NCBI RefSeq assembly: GCF_029167105.1
Contig: NZ_JARFML010000031.1
Location: forward strand, 1 to 64,000
DNA from: Bradyrhizobium yuanmingense
GTDB taxonomy: Bacteria; Pseudomonadota; Alphaproteobacteria; Rhizobiales; Xanthobacteraceae
Direction of reading: 5' to 3'
DNA length: 64,000 bases
Shown here: positions 35,351 through 42,762 of the stretch, piece after piece
Layout: every line of letters starts with the position of its first letter
Position numbering within the stretch: the first letter of the stretch is position 1
Made by a program: the position numbers and the translations under genes
Notes under the pieces: generated by a model
The model's input: only the letters and a program-made list of their open reading frames with translations
What the model was told of the DNA's origin: nothing
The model's database searches: none

Positions 35351-36505
35351 GTGAACGACATGCAATGGACCCCCATCGGGTCCGAACCCTTACCCCCGCC
35401 GCTGCCGCCGACGCGGGTCGATTTCTCCGGCAGCCGCTCCGAGTTCCGCAAAATGGTCACCAAGGGTGCCATGCTCGAACTCGTCACCTTCGGCTTCTAC
35501 CGGTTCTGGCTCGTCACCGACATCCGCCGCCATCTGTGGACGCACACCGCGATCGACGGAGATACGGCCGAATACACCGGACGGGCCAAAGAGCTCCTGG
35601 TCGGCTTCCTGTTCGCGCTCGCGATCCTGGTGCCGATCTATCTCGCTTATTTTCTCATTGGCATCGAGTTCGAGCGCTGGCAGGCCTTTGCCTCGACGCC
35701 GTTGTTCATCGCCTTCTACGCCTTCGGCCAGTTCGCGATTTTTCGCGCGCGGCGCTACCGCCTGACGCGCACGGTCTGGCGCGGCGTCCGTTTCTGGATG
35801 GACGGCTCGGGCTGGGCTTACGCGTTTCGCGCCATGATGTGGGGCTTGCTGGTGCTCCTGACGCTCGGTCTCGCGCTGCCCTGGCGCGCGGCTGCGCTCG
35901 AACGCTACAAGATGCGGCACACCCATTACGGCGATCTCCGCGGCGATTTCGACGCCGACGGCTGGACCTTCTTCAAGCGCGGCTGGTGGCTCTGGCTGCT
36001 CAGCCCGATCGCGCTCCTCATCTTCCCGCTCGCACCGTTCCTGTACGCCGAGTTCAAGGCGCGCGAATGGCGCTGGTGGCTTGATGGCATCCGCATCGGC
36101 GGCGTCAGCCTGTCCTCGGAATTGCCTCATGATGCCTTCTACGGCCTGTACTGGAAAGTGATCGGCTGGTGGATGCTGCTCACGGTCGCGTTCACGGCCT
36201 ATATGGGCGGCGGCGCCTTCCTGGTCGTCTCGCTCACCGGCGTTTCCGCCGAGGAGATCTTCGCCGGCGACAAAGCGACGAAGAGCATCCCGATGGTGGT
36301 CATGATGGTGATCGGCTATTTCGCGCTCGCCCTTGCCATCAACATCGTCATGCGGGTCTATCTCCAGCGCGATCTCTGGGCCAAGGTGCTGGAGACCGTC
36401 GAGGTGCACGACATCGCGGCCGCGGCGGACGTGCGCGGCAGCGGTCAGCTTGCCGGCGCGCTCGGCGAAGGCTTTGCCGACGGACTCGATGTCGCGGGAT
36501 TCTGA
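35351..36505 (+). CDS. DUF898 (YjgN) family membrane protein
   Basis: 384 residues. Repeated aromatic-rich membrane segments: LLVGFLFALAILVPIYLAYF, FIAFYAFGQFAIFRARRYRL, AMMWGLLVLLTLGLALPW, WWLWLLSPIALLIFPLAPFL, WWMLLTVAFTAYMGGGAFLV and VVMMVIGYFALALAINIVM. The signatures FGFYRFWLVTDIRRHLW and LERYKMRHTHYGDL belong to DUF898. Function unknown. I take the GTG at 35351 (MNDMQWTP), 9 nt after CGAGG; a TTG at 35342 and an ATG at 35360 are alternatives. Only 3 bp separate its stop from the M48 peptidase start, so the two form an operon. Confidence 0.85.
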   Translation: MNDMQWTPIGSEPLPPPLPPTRVDFSGSRSEFRKMVTKGAMLELVTFGFYRFWLVTDIRRHLWTHTAIDGDTAEYTGRAKELLVGFLFALAILVPIYLAYFLIGIEFERWQAFASTPLFIAFYAFGQFAIFRARRYRLTRTVWRGVRFWMDGSGWAYAFRAMMWGLLVLLTLGLALPWRAAALERYKMRHTHYGDLRGDFDADGWTFFKRGWWLWLLSPIALLIFPLAPFLYAEFKAREWRWWLDGIRIGGVSLSSELPHDAFYGLYWKVIGWWMLLTVAFTAYMGGGAFLVVSLTGVSAEEIFAGDKATKSIPMVVMMVIGYFALALAINIVMRVYLQRDLWAKVLETVEVHDIAAAADVRGSGQLAGALGEGFADGLDVAGF

Positions 36506-36508
36506 GCT

Positions 36509-37618
36509 GTGAGTGACCTGTTTGCCGAGACCCCGGCGCAGTCGGAGAGGCCGACCATCTTCTTCGACGGCGTGTCGAGCCGCAGACGGCAGGTGACGCT
36601 GACGCTCAGTGATGCGCTCGAGATCGCCGAGGACGGCGCAACGCCCGTTCGCTGGGCCTATGCCGACCTTCGCCGCGCCGACAGTCCCCCCGGAATCCTG
36701 CGCCTGGCTGCGACGTCCGCACCGCCTCTGGCTCGGCTGGAGATCCGCGATGCGGCGCTCGCCGCGGACGTGGCGGCCCGCTGCACGCGTCTCGACGAGC
36801 ACCGGACGACGCGCGGCGGCGTCGCGAAGATCGTGGGCTGGTCGGTGGCGGCGGCCGTCTCGATCGTCTGCGTCGTCCTGTTCGGCGTGCCGCTCGCCGC
36901 CGACCGTCTCGCACCGCTGGTGCCGAAGCCTGTCGAGCGGCGCATCGGCGACGCGGCCGAGGTCCAGATGAAGACCATCTTCGGCCGTAGGGTGTGCGAA
37001 GACCCCGCGGGCAAGGCCGCGTTCACGAAGCTCGTCAACCGCCTGCGCGATGCGGCCGGCCTCGACGACACCATGACGGCCGGCGTGCTGCCGACCGCGG
37101 TGCCGAATGCCTTCGCGCTGCCCGGCGGCAAGGTGTTCGTGCTGAAGGGGCTGCTCGACAAGGCCGAGAGTCCCGACGAGCTTGCCGGCATCCTCGCCCA
37201 CGAGCTCGGCCATCTCAAGCATCACGACAACATGCGCGGCCTGATCTACAATGGCGGCACCTCGTTCCTGATCGGCCTCTTGTTCGGCGACATCACCGGC
37301 TCCTCGGCCGTGATCTTCGCCTCGCGCAGCCTGGTCGAAGCGTCCTATTCGCGCGAAGCCGAGACCGGCGCCGATACTTTCGCGATCGAGATCATGCATG
37401 CGCTCGGCCGGTCGCCGAAGCCCGCGGCCGAACTGATGTTCCGCATCACCGGCAAGGAGGGCGGCTCCGGCCTGACAAATATCCTCGCCAGCCATCCGCT
37501 CACCGAAGACCGCCTCGCGCGCATGACGAAGGAGGACCGGCCAGCCAGCGGTCCGCCGCTGCTGACCGACAAGGAGTGGCAGGCGCTGAAGGGCATTTGC
37601 GGCGGCGGGAAGGTGTGA
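36509..37618 (+). CDS. M48 family membrane metallopeptidase
   Basis: 369 residues, GTG start. An N-terminal cytoplasmic domain (1-105) of PH-like or unknown type is followed by one membrane helix (IVGWSVAAAVSIVCVVLFGV) and then the peptidase domain. Zinc motif ILAHELGHLKHH (HExxH near 231-235) with the third ligand Glu in SREAETGADTFAIE near 280; SHPLTEDRLARM closes the domain as in other M48 enzymes, which take part in envelope quality control. The DUF898 gene upstream probably forms a complex or pathway with it. A strong terminator follows. Confidence 0.9.
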   Translation: MSDLFAETPAQSERPTIFFDGVSSRRRQVTLTLSDALEIAEDGATPVRWAYADLRRADSPPGILRLAATSAPPLARLEIRDAALAADVAARCTRLDEHRTTRGGVAKIVGWSVAAAVSIVCVVLFGVPLAADRLAPLVPKPVERRIGDAAEVQMKTIFGRRVCEDPAGKAAFTKLVNRLRDAAGLDDTMTAGVLPTAVPNAFALPGGKVFVLKGLLDKAESPDELAGILAHELGHLKHHDNMRGLIYNGGTSFLIGLLFGDITGSSAVIFASRSLVEASYSREAETGADTFAIEIMHALGRSPKPAAELMFRITGKEGGSGLTNILASHPLTEDRLARMTKEDRPASGPPLLTDKEWQALKGICGGGKV

Positions 37619-37628
37619 CGGCCAGCTG

Positions 37629-37674
37629 CTAAAGCGCGATGCGATTAATCGTCATCACGCTTTAGGTTTTTTTT
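37629..37674 (+). terminator. Rho-independent terminator after the M48 gene
   Basis: CTAAAGCGCGATG (37629-37641) pairs with CATCACGCTTTAG (37653-37665), one mismatch, loop of 11 nt, followed by GTTTTTTTT. It begins 11 bp after the M48 stop. Confidence 0.85.
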
Positions 37675-37723
37675 GAGCATGATCTTTTCGGAAAACCGCT
37701 TCGCACTTTTCCGGATCATGCTC
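37675..37723. repeat. Intergenic palindrome, family D (GAGCATGATC type)
   Basis: GAGCATGATC and GATCATGCTC (perfect 10-bp ends) enclose TTTTCGGAAAACCG..CACTTTTCCG. A related, more diverged copy is at 54781-54829. Elements of this appearance are frequent in Rhizobiales intergenic DNA. Confidence 0.8.
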
Positions 37724-37730
37724 TGGCGCA

Positions 37731-37946
37731 TCACTTCGTCGGCGGCGCAGCCGGTGGATTCGATCCGGTGGTGACGTTCGGCGCCGTGTTCGGATTCGAG
37801 GTCGTGGTTTGGGGACCGAACTCGCGTCCATTGTAGAAGAAGACGGCCGCGACCACGGCGATCACGAAGATCGCGCCGACTGCCCAGCCGACCGGGCTGT
37901 TGCGGCGCGCACGGTCAGTCCTGGGGTCATCATTCTGATAGGTCAT
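37731..37946 (-). CDS. Small single-pass membrane protein, hypothetical
   Basis: 71 residues from ATG 37946 with GGGAGAG 6 nt upstream. A charged N terminus (NDDPRTDRARRNSP), one membrane helix (VGWAVGAIFVIAVVAAVFFY, 19-38) and a Thr/Asn/Pro-rich tail outside. No family recognised. It lies 67 bp downstream of upp on the same strand, so it may be transcribed with the URC genes, but nothing ties it to uracil use. Confidence 0.75.
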   Translation of the reverse strand: MTYQNDDPRTDRARRNSPVGWAVGAIFVIAVVAAVFFYNGREFGPQTTTSNPNTAPNVTTGSNPPAAPPTK

Positions 37947-38013
37947 CGTGCTCTCCCTGTTGGTGCAGGAGAACCTCGCGCGGCGGAAGCTGTTCCTAAA
38001 ACGCGCCCAGCGC

Positions 38014-38643
38014 TTACCGCGTTCCGTAGGCGCGGTCGCCGGCATCGCCGAGGCCCGGCAGGATGAACCCGTTGCCGTCGAGCCCTTCATCCACCGCCGC
38101 GGTCCAGATCGGCACGTCCGGATGCAATCCGCGCAGCCGCTCGAGCCCTTCCGGTGCCGCGATCAGGCAGGCCAGGCGGATGTCCCTGGCGCCACGCTCC
38201 TTCAGCCGGTCGATGGCGGCGACGGCGGTGTTGGCGGTGGCGACCACCGGCGTCACCACGATGGCGAGGCGCTCGCTGAGATCGGAGGGCGATTTGAAGA
38301 AGTACTCCACGGCGGCAAAGCTGTGCGGCTCGCGATAGAGGCCGATATGGGCGACGCGCGCGGTCGGCACCAGGTCCATCATGCCGTCGACGAAGGTGGT
38401 GCCGGCGCGCAGCATCGGCACGAACACCAGCTTCTTGCCGGCGATCTTGGCCGAATGCATCGTCGCCAGCGGCGTCTCGATCACGGTGTCGGTGAGCGGC
38501 AGGTCGCGCGTCACCTCGTAGCACAAGAGCATGCCGATCTCCTTGATCAGCTCGCGGAACGACTTGGTCGAGATGGACTTGTCCCGCACCAGCGTCAGCT
38601 TGTGCTGCACCAGCGGATGATCGACGATCGTGACGCCTTCCAT
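38014..38643 (-). CDS. upp: Uracil phosphoribosyltransferase (URC6-type), altered PRPP loop
   Basis: 209 residues. Family features: DHPLVQHKLTLVRDKSISTK near the N terminus, FVPMLRAGTTFVDGMM, and the uracil-binding end GFILPGLGDAGDRAYGT. The PRPP loop is unusual: E. coli Upp has VDPMLATGGSVIATI, this protein has VVTPVVATANTAVAAI (130-144), losing the Asp and the two glycines. Upp makes UMP from uracil and PRPP; in the URC pathway this is the entry step. It lies third in the urc1-urc4 transcription order, separated from urc4 by an inserted intergenic repeat. Start ATG 38643 (MEGVTIVDHP). Confidence 0.88.
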   Translation of the reverse strand: MEGVTIVDHPLVQHKLTLVRDKSISTKSFRELIKEIGMLLCYEVTRDLPLTDTVIETPLATMHSAKIAGKKLVFVPMLRAGTTFVDGMMDLVPTARVAHIGLYREPHSFAAVEYFFKSPSDLSERLAIVVTPVVATANTAVAAIDRLKERGARDIRLACLIAAPEGLERLRGLHPDVPIWTAAVDEGLDGNGFILPGLGDAGDRAYGTR

Positions 38644-38659
38644 GGGGTGCTCCTGCTTT

Positions 38660-38806
38660 TCCCTTCTCCCTTGTGGGAGGAGGTGGCGCGAAGCGCCGGA
38701 TGAGGGGTCGTTTCCGCGAACTCAAACCGAGAGATGTGCCCGCGGAGACAACCCCTCACCCGGCTTCGCTTTCGCGAAGCCACCCTCTCCCACAAGGGGG
38801 AGAGGG
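38660..38806. repeat. Intergenic inverted repeat, family E (CTCTCCC type)
   Basis: CCTTCTCCCTTGTGGGAGG..GCGCCGGATGAGGGGT on the left pairs with ACCCCTCACCCGG..CACAAGGGGGAGAGG on the right. It fills the 163-bp gap between urc4 and upp exactly up to the urc4 stop codon. Related copies: 54429-54546 and a short piece at 46415-46440. Confidence 0.85.
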
Positions 38807-40045
38807 TTAGAACACCGTGCCGTCGCTGATCACCTTGAGCGGCGGCGATCCATCGGGACGGCGTGCAAATGCGACGGCGCGGCCCGCCGCCCAGGTGCCG
38901 CCTTCGAGGATGCTCGCAAGCGGCAAGGTCCGAGGGGTGCGGCCGAGCTTGGAGCGAATGCGCTCCGCCAACCTGTCGAGCAATGCAATTGTCAGCGCGC
39001 GCCACTCTACGACGAGCAGCGAATCCACTTCATGCGCACGCGCGGCGTCGGCGGCATCGCGCAGGCGCAGCACCTCATGGTCGACGAACAGGCCGCCATT
39101 GCGATATTCAGCAAGGCCCGTGAGGCCGTCGATGTCGGTCACCTCAAAGCCGGCGCGCTGCAGCGGCTCGATCAGCGAATAGCTCAGCCATTGCGACAGC
39201 TTGTGCAGCGGCACGAGGCCTGCCGTGCCGTCGTCCGCCTTGATCGCAGGATGGCGCCAGCAATCGCCGAGCGGCACGCCCGCAAGCTCAAGTCGCGACG
39301 GCCAAATCGGCCCAAGCTGGTTCAGCACCGCGGACAGGATCGCGGGCGCAGCGACGACGCCGCCGATCGCCTGCGCAGCGATATGATCAAACAGCCCGCC
39401 CGGCCGCGGCGTATCGTGCAAGCCGAACACGTCCGCACGCTCCGAGACCTGCCTGCCCAGACGTCGCAGCAGGTCGGTGCGTCCCTCCAGGCCGAGCAGC
39501 GGATTGGCCTCGGTCACCTGAAAGGCGGAGGTGAGTGAGCCAAGGGGCAGCTTTGCGAGCACCTCCGCATCGGCCCTGAACGGCGCACGCTGATCGTGCG
39601 AAAACAGCCCGCTCGCGAACATGTCGAGGCTCGCGATCGCAAGTCCTTCCGATCGCCCTACGTCTGCTCCCGTCACGGCGTCGCGATAGCGCCAAGCTGC
39701 GCCGGCGCCTGCATCGAGCAGCACGCTGACGATGGCGAGGTCGAACTCGGCGCGCGCCCGCGCCGCGCGATCCGGCCAGGACGCAGCATCGGCAAGCCGG
39801 GCCCAGCGGTCGACGCCGCCGAGCACGAAGTGCCGCCAGCGCGCATGAAAGGGAATGTCGAGCGTCGGATAGGCCTTGCGTGTCGCGGCGAGCACGGCAT
39901 CGGCAACGCCGTCCATGCGGTCGAGATCGACAGTGAAATGGGTGAGCCCGCCGGCAAGGCCAAGCTCGAGCATCTGTCCGGCGCGCGCGCGAACCGCCTT
40001 TGCGGTGAGCAGCGCGCGCGCCTGCGATTCCAAAGTCTCAGCCAT
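38807..40045 (-). CDS. URC4/Urg3 family protein of uracil catabolism (DUF1688)
   Basis: 412 residues, all helical in appearance and without a known catalytic motif. It matches the URC4/Urg3 family: FTVDLDRMDGVADAVLAATR, DIPFHARWRHFVLGGVDRWA, LFSHDQRAPFRADAEVL, GDCWRHPAIKADDGTAGLVP, KLSQWLSYSLIEPLQRAGF and NGGLFVDHEVL. URC4 is required for uracil breakdown in the URC pathway of some yeasts and bacteria; its reaction has not been assigned with certainty to my knowledge. Its ATG is only 5 bp after the urc1 stop, so the genes are co-transcribed. Confidence 0.88.
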   Translation of the reverse strand: MAETLESQARALLTAKAVRARAGQMLELGLAGGLTHFTVDLDRMDGVADAVLAATRKAYPTLDIPFHARWRHFVLGGVDRWARLADAASWPDRAARARAEFDLAIVSVLLDAGAGAAWRYRDAVTGADVGRSEGLAIASLDMFASGLFSHDQRAPFRADAEVLAKLPLGSLTSAFQVTEANPLLGLEGRTDLLRRLGRQVSERADVFGLHDTPRPGGLFDHIAAQAIGGVVAAPAILSAVLNQLGPIWPSRLELAGVPLGDCWRHPAIKADDGTAGLVPLHKLSQWLSYSLIEPLQRAGFEVTDIDGLTGLAEYRNGGLFVDHEVLRLRDAADAARAHEVDSLLVVEWRALTIALLDRLAERIRSKLGRTPRTLPLASILEGGTWAAGRAVAFARRPDGSPPLKVISDGTVF

Positions 40046-40050
40046 CGCGA

Positions 40051-41307
40051 TCAGTATTTTTCCAGCGAACGCCCGACCACGCCGTCCACGGACTGCTCCG
40101 GTGCGATATCGGTGGAGTAATAGCCAGCGGCCTTCTTGGCGGCGATCTCGACATGGGCATCGGCCGGAATCAGCTCAAGCGGGATCGGCACGCGCTCGAC
40201 GATGTCGATGCCTTGCGAAGTCAGCGCGTCGTATTTCATGTCGCTCATCGACAGGAAGCGATCGATGCGCTTGAGGCCGAGCCAGTGGATCGTATCCGGC
40301 ATCAATTGCTGGAAGCGCGCGTCCTGGACGCCAGCCACGCATTCGGTGCGCTCGAAATAGGCGGCGGCCGCATCGCCGTCCTCCTGCCGCTTGCGCGCAT
40401 TGTAGACCAGGAATTTGGTGACCTCGCCGAGCGCGCGGCCTTCTTTGCGGTTGTAGACGACGAGCCCGAGCCCACCCTCCTGCGCACCGCGCGCGGATTC
40501 CTCGATGCCGTGGATCAAGTAGGGCCGGCAGGTGCAGATGTCGGAGCCGAACACGTCGGAGCCGTTGCACTCGTCATGCACACGGCAGGTGATCCTGGTG
40601 CGATGGTCCGGCAATTTCGTCACGTCGCCGAACAGGTACACGGTGGTGCCGCCGATCGGCGGCAGGAACACCTTCATGTCCGAGCGCGTCACCAGCTCCG
40701 GGAACATGCCGGCGGTCTGCTCGAACAGCGTGCGCCGCAGCTCGGTCTCGCCGGTGCCGAAGCGCGCCGCAAGGCCCGGCAGGTGCCACACCGGATCGAT
40801 CGCGATCTTCACCACCGAGACGCTGCCATTGGCGTGCACGACCTCGCCATCGGCGCGCAGCCGCTTTGCGGCGAGCGCGTCGCGGATCTCCGGCAGGTCG
40901 AGCCGCGCCCGAGTCACCGCGATGCTCGGGCGGATGTCCGCGCCCTCGGCGATCTCCTGGCGAAAATTCTCGGCGACCAGATGCCCCCAGGGATCGAGCG
41001 CGACGATCTTGCTGGGATCGCTCCATTGCGGGAACGGACCGATGGTCGCGGCCGGAAAGGTGTTGGTGAGGTCAGGACGCCTGATCGGGTCGAGCGCGCC
41101 GGCGGAGACCGCGAGCGCGCGGTACATCGCGTAGGACCCGCCATGGCTGCCGATCACGTTGCGATCCCCTGCGCGCGACACCGTGCCGATGATCGGCCCG
41201 CGCGCGCGGGCATCAGCGGCGCCCCAATGGATGGGAAAGGCGGCCTTCCTGCCCGGCTCCGGATGGGAGGTCAGGCGGATGTGGTCGGTACGGTTGGCAC
41301 GGCTCAT
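40051..41307 (-). CDS. URC1: GTP cyclohydrolase II homologue of uracil catabolism
   Basis: 418 residues, about twice the size of RibA. A family-specific N-terminal half (1-215; GSHGGSYAMYRALAVSAG, ALDPWGHLVAENFR) precedes a RibA-like domain. The zinc ligands align exactly with RibA: CRVHDECNGSDVF (Cys247), DICTC (Cys258, Cys260). EGRALG .. FLVYNARK gives Tyr302 at the catalytic Tyr position, and GIDIVERVPIP is retained. In the URC pathway this homologue is thought to open the pyrimidine ring of UMP rather than act on GTP. First gene of the operon; GGGAG lies 7 nt before the ATG. Its mRNA leader contains two hairpins (separate entries). Confidence 0.9.
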   Translation of the reverse strand: MSRANRTDHIRLTSHPEPGRKAAFPIHWGAADARARGPIIGTVSRAGDRNVIGSHGGSYAMYRALAVSAGALDPIRRPDLTNTFPAATIGPFPQWSDPSKIVALDPWGHLVAENFRQEIAEGADIRPSIAVTRARLDLPEIRDALAAKRLRADGEVVHANGSVSVVKIAIDPVWHLPGLAARFGTGETELRRTLFEQTAGMFPELVTRSDMKVFLPPIGGTTVYLFGDVTKLPDHRTRITCRVHDECNGSDVFGSDICTCRPYLIHGIEESARGAQEGGLGLVVYNRKEGRALGEVTKFLVYNARKRQEDGDAAAAYFERTECVAGVQDARFQQLMPDTIHWLGLKRIDRFLSMSDMKYDALTSQGIDIVERVPIPLELIPADAHVEIAAKKAAGYYSTDIAPEQSVDGVVGRSLEKY

Positions 41308-41319
41308 GTCCAGGCTCCC

Positions 41320-41356
41320 AAAAAGCCAACGGCCCGCCGCTCGGACGGGCCTGGCT
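41320..41356 (-). terminator. Terminator-like hairpin in the urc1 leader (candidate attenuator)
   Basis: On the minus strand AGCCAGGCCCG .. CGGGCC-GT-TGGCT forms a stem (outer 5 bp AGCCA/TGGCT, inner 6 bp GGCCCG/CGGGCC, 2-nt bulge, 9-nt loop) followed at once by TTTTT. The U tract abuts the urc1 Shine-Dalgarno sequence GGGAG (41315-41319). An intrinsic terminator placed between promoter and first gene would cut off the operon unless an alternative fold prevents it. Confidence 0.75.
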
Positions 41357-41358
41357 CA

Positions 41359-41385
41359 CTTGCGACGCCGAACCGGCGGCGCAAG
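41359..41385 (-). promoter_or_regulatory. Upstream hairpin of the urc1 leader (possible sensor stem)
   Basis: CTTGCGCCGCCGG / TTCGGCGTCGCAAG: a 12-bp stem with one mismatch and a 3-4-nt loop, ending 2 bp before the terminator-like hairpin and starting a few bases after the predicted transcription start (about 41392). It could be a sensor domain or an RNA-stabilising 5' stem. Confidence 0.6.
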
Positions 41386-41398
41386 CTCAATCCAACAT

Positions 41399-41426
41399 AT
41401 TGTAGCGGCCGGCGACGACAGACAAG
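41399..41426 (-). promoter_or_regulatory. Predicted sigma-70 promoter of the URC operon
   Basis: Minus strand: -35 CTTGTC (41421-41426), 16-bp spacer, -10 TACAAT (41399-41404). CTTG is the favoured -35 core in alphaproteobacteria. Predicted start about 41392, giving a leader of about 85 nt. The 200 bp further upstream (41427-41626) have no ORF and should include the promoter of the divergent threonine synthase gene. Confidence 0.6.
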
Positions 41427-41626
41427 TTAATCGTGGCAGAGCGCAGGGCCGTTCGGGGCCAAATTCCCGTCATTGAGCCTGCGAGGTCGCTCATCGCGCT
41501 CGCCGCCTGCCGGTGAGGCCAGTTTAAGGAATTGAAATAGTTTCGTTTTTCGTGTTTTCAAGGAGGCGTTGCTTGGTGCGGCCGGCTTCAAGTCCGGTGC
41601 ACTGCGCTGCCCCCCTGGAGACTGCC

Positions 41627-42754
<1,128 letters not shown>

Positions 42755-42762
42755 GCTCGCGC

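Noticed and set aside
35390..37495. 701-codon minus-strand frame opposite the DUF898 and M48 genes.
   Set aside because: Composition is the usual GC-rich antisense pattern (Ala, Arg, Gly, Asp, His-rich) and it crosses two well-supported genes on the other strand.
41580..41626. TCCGGTGC .. CGCTGCCCCC .. GGAGACTGCC before the threonine synthase gene resembles the 3' part of a cobalamin riboswitch.
   Set aside because: The conserved core boxes (GCCACTG and GGGAAGG) and the long 5' half are absent, the GGAG is simply the Shine-Dalgarno sequence, and a threonine synthase has no known link to B12.
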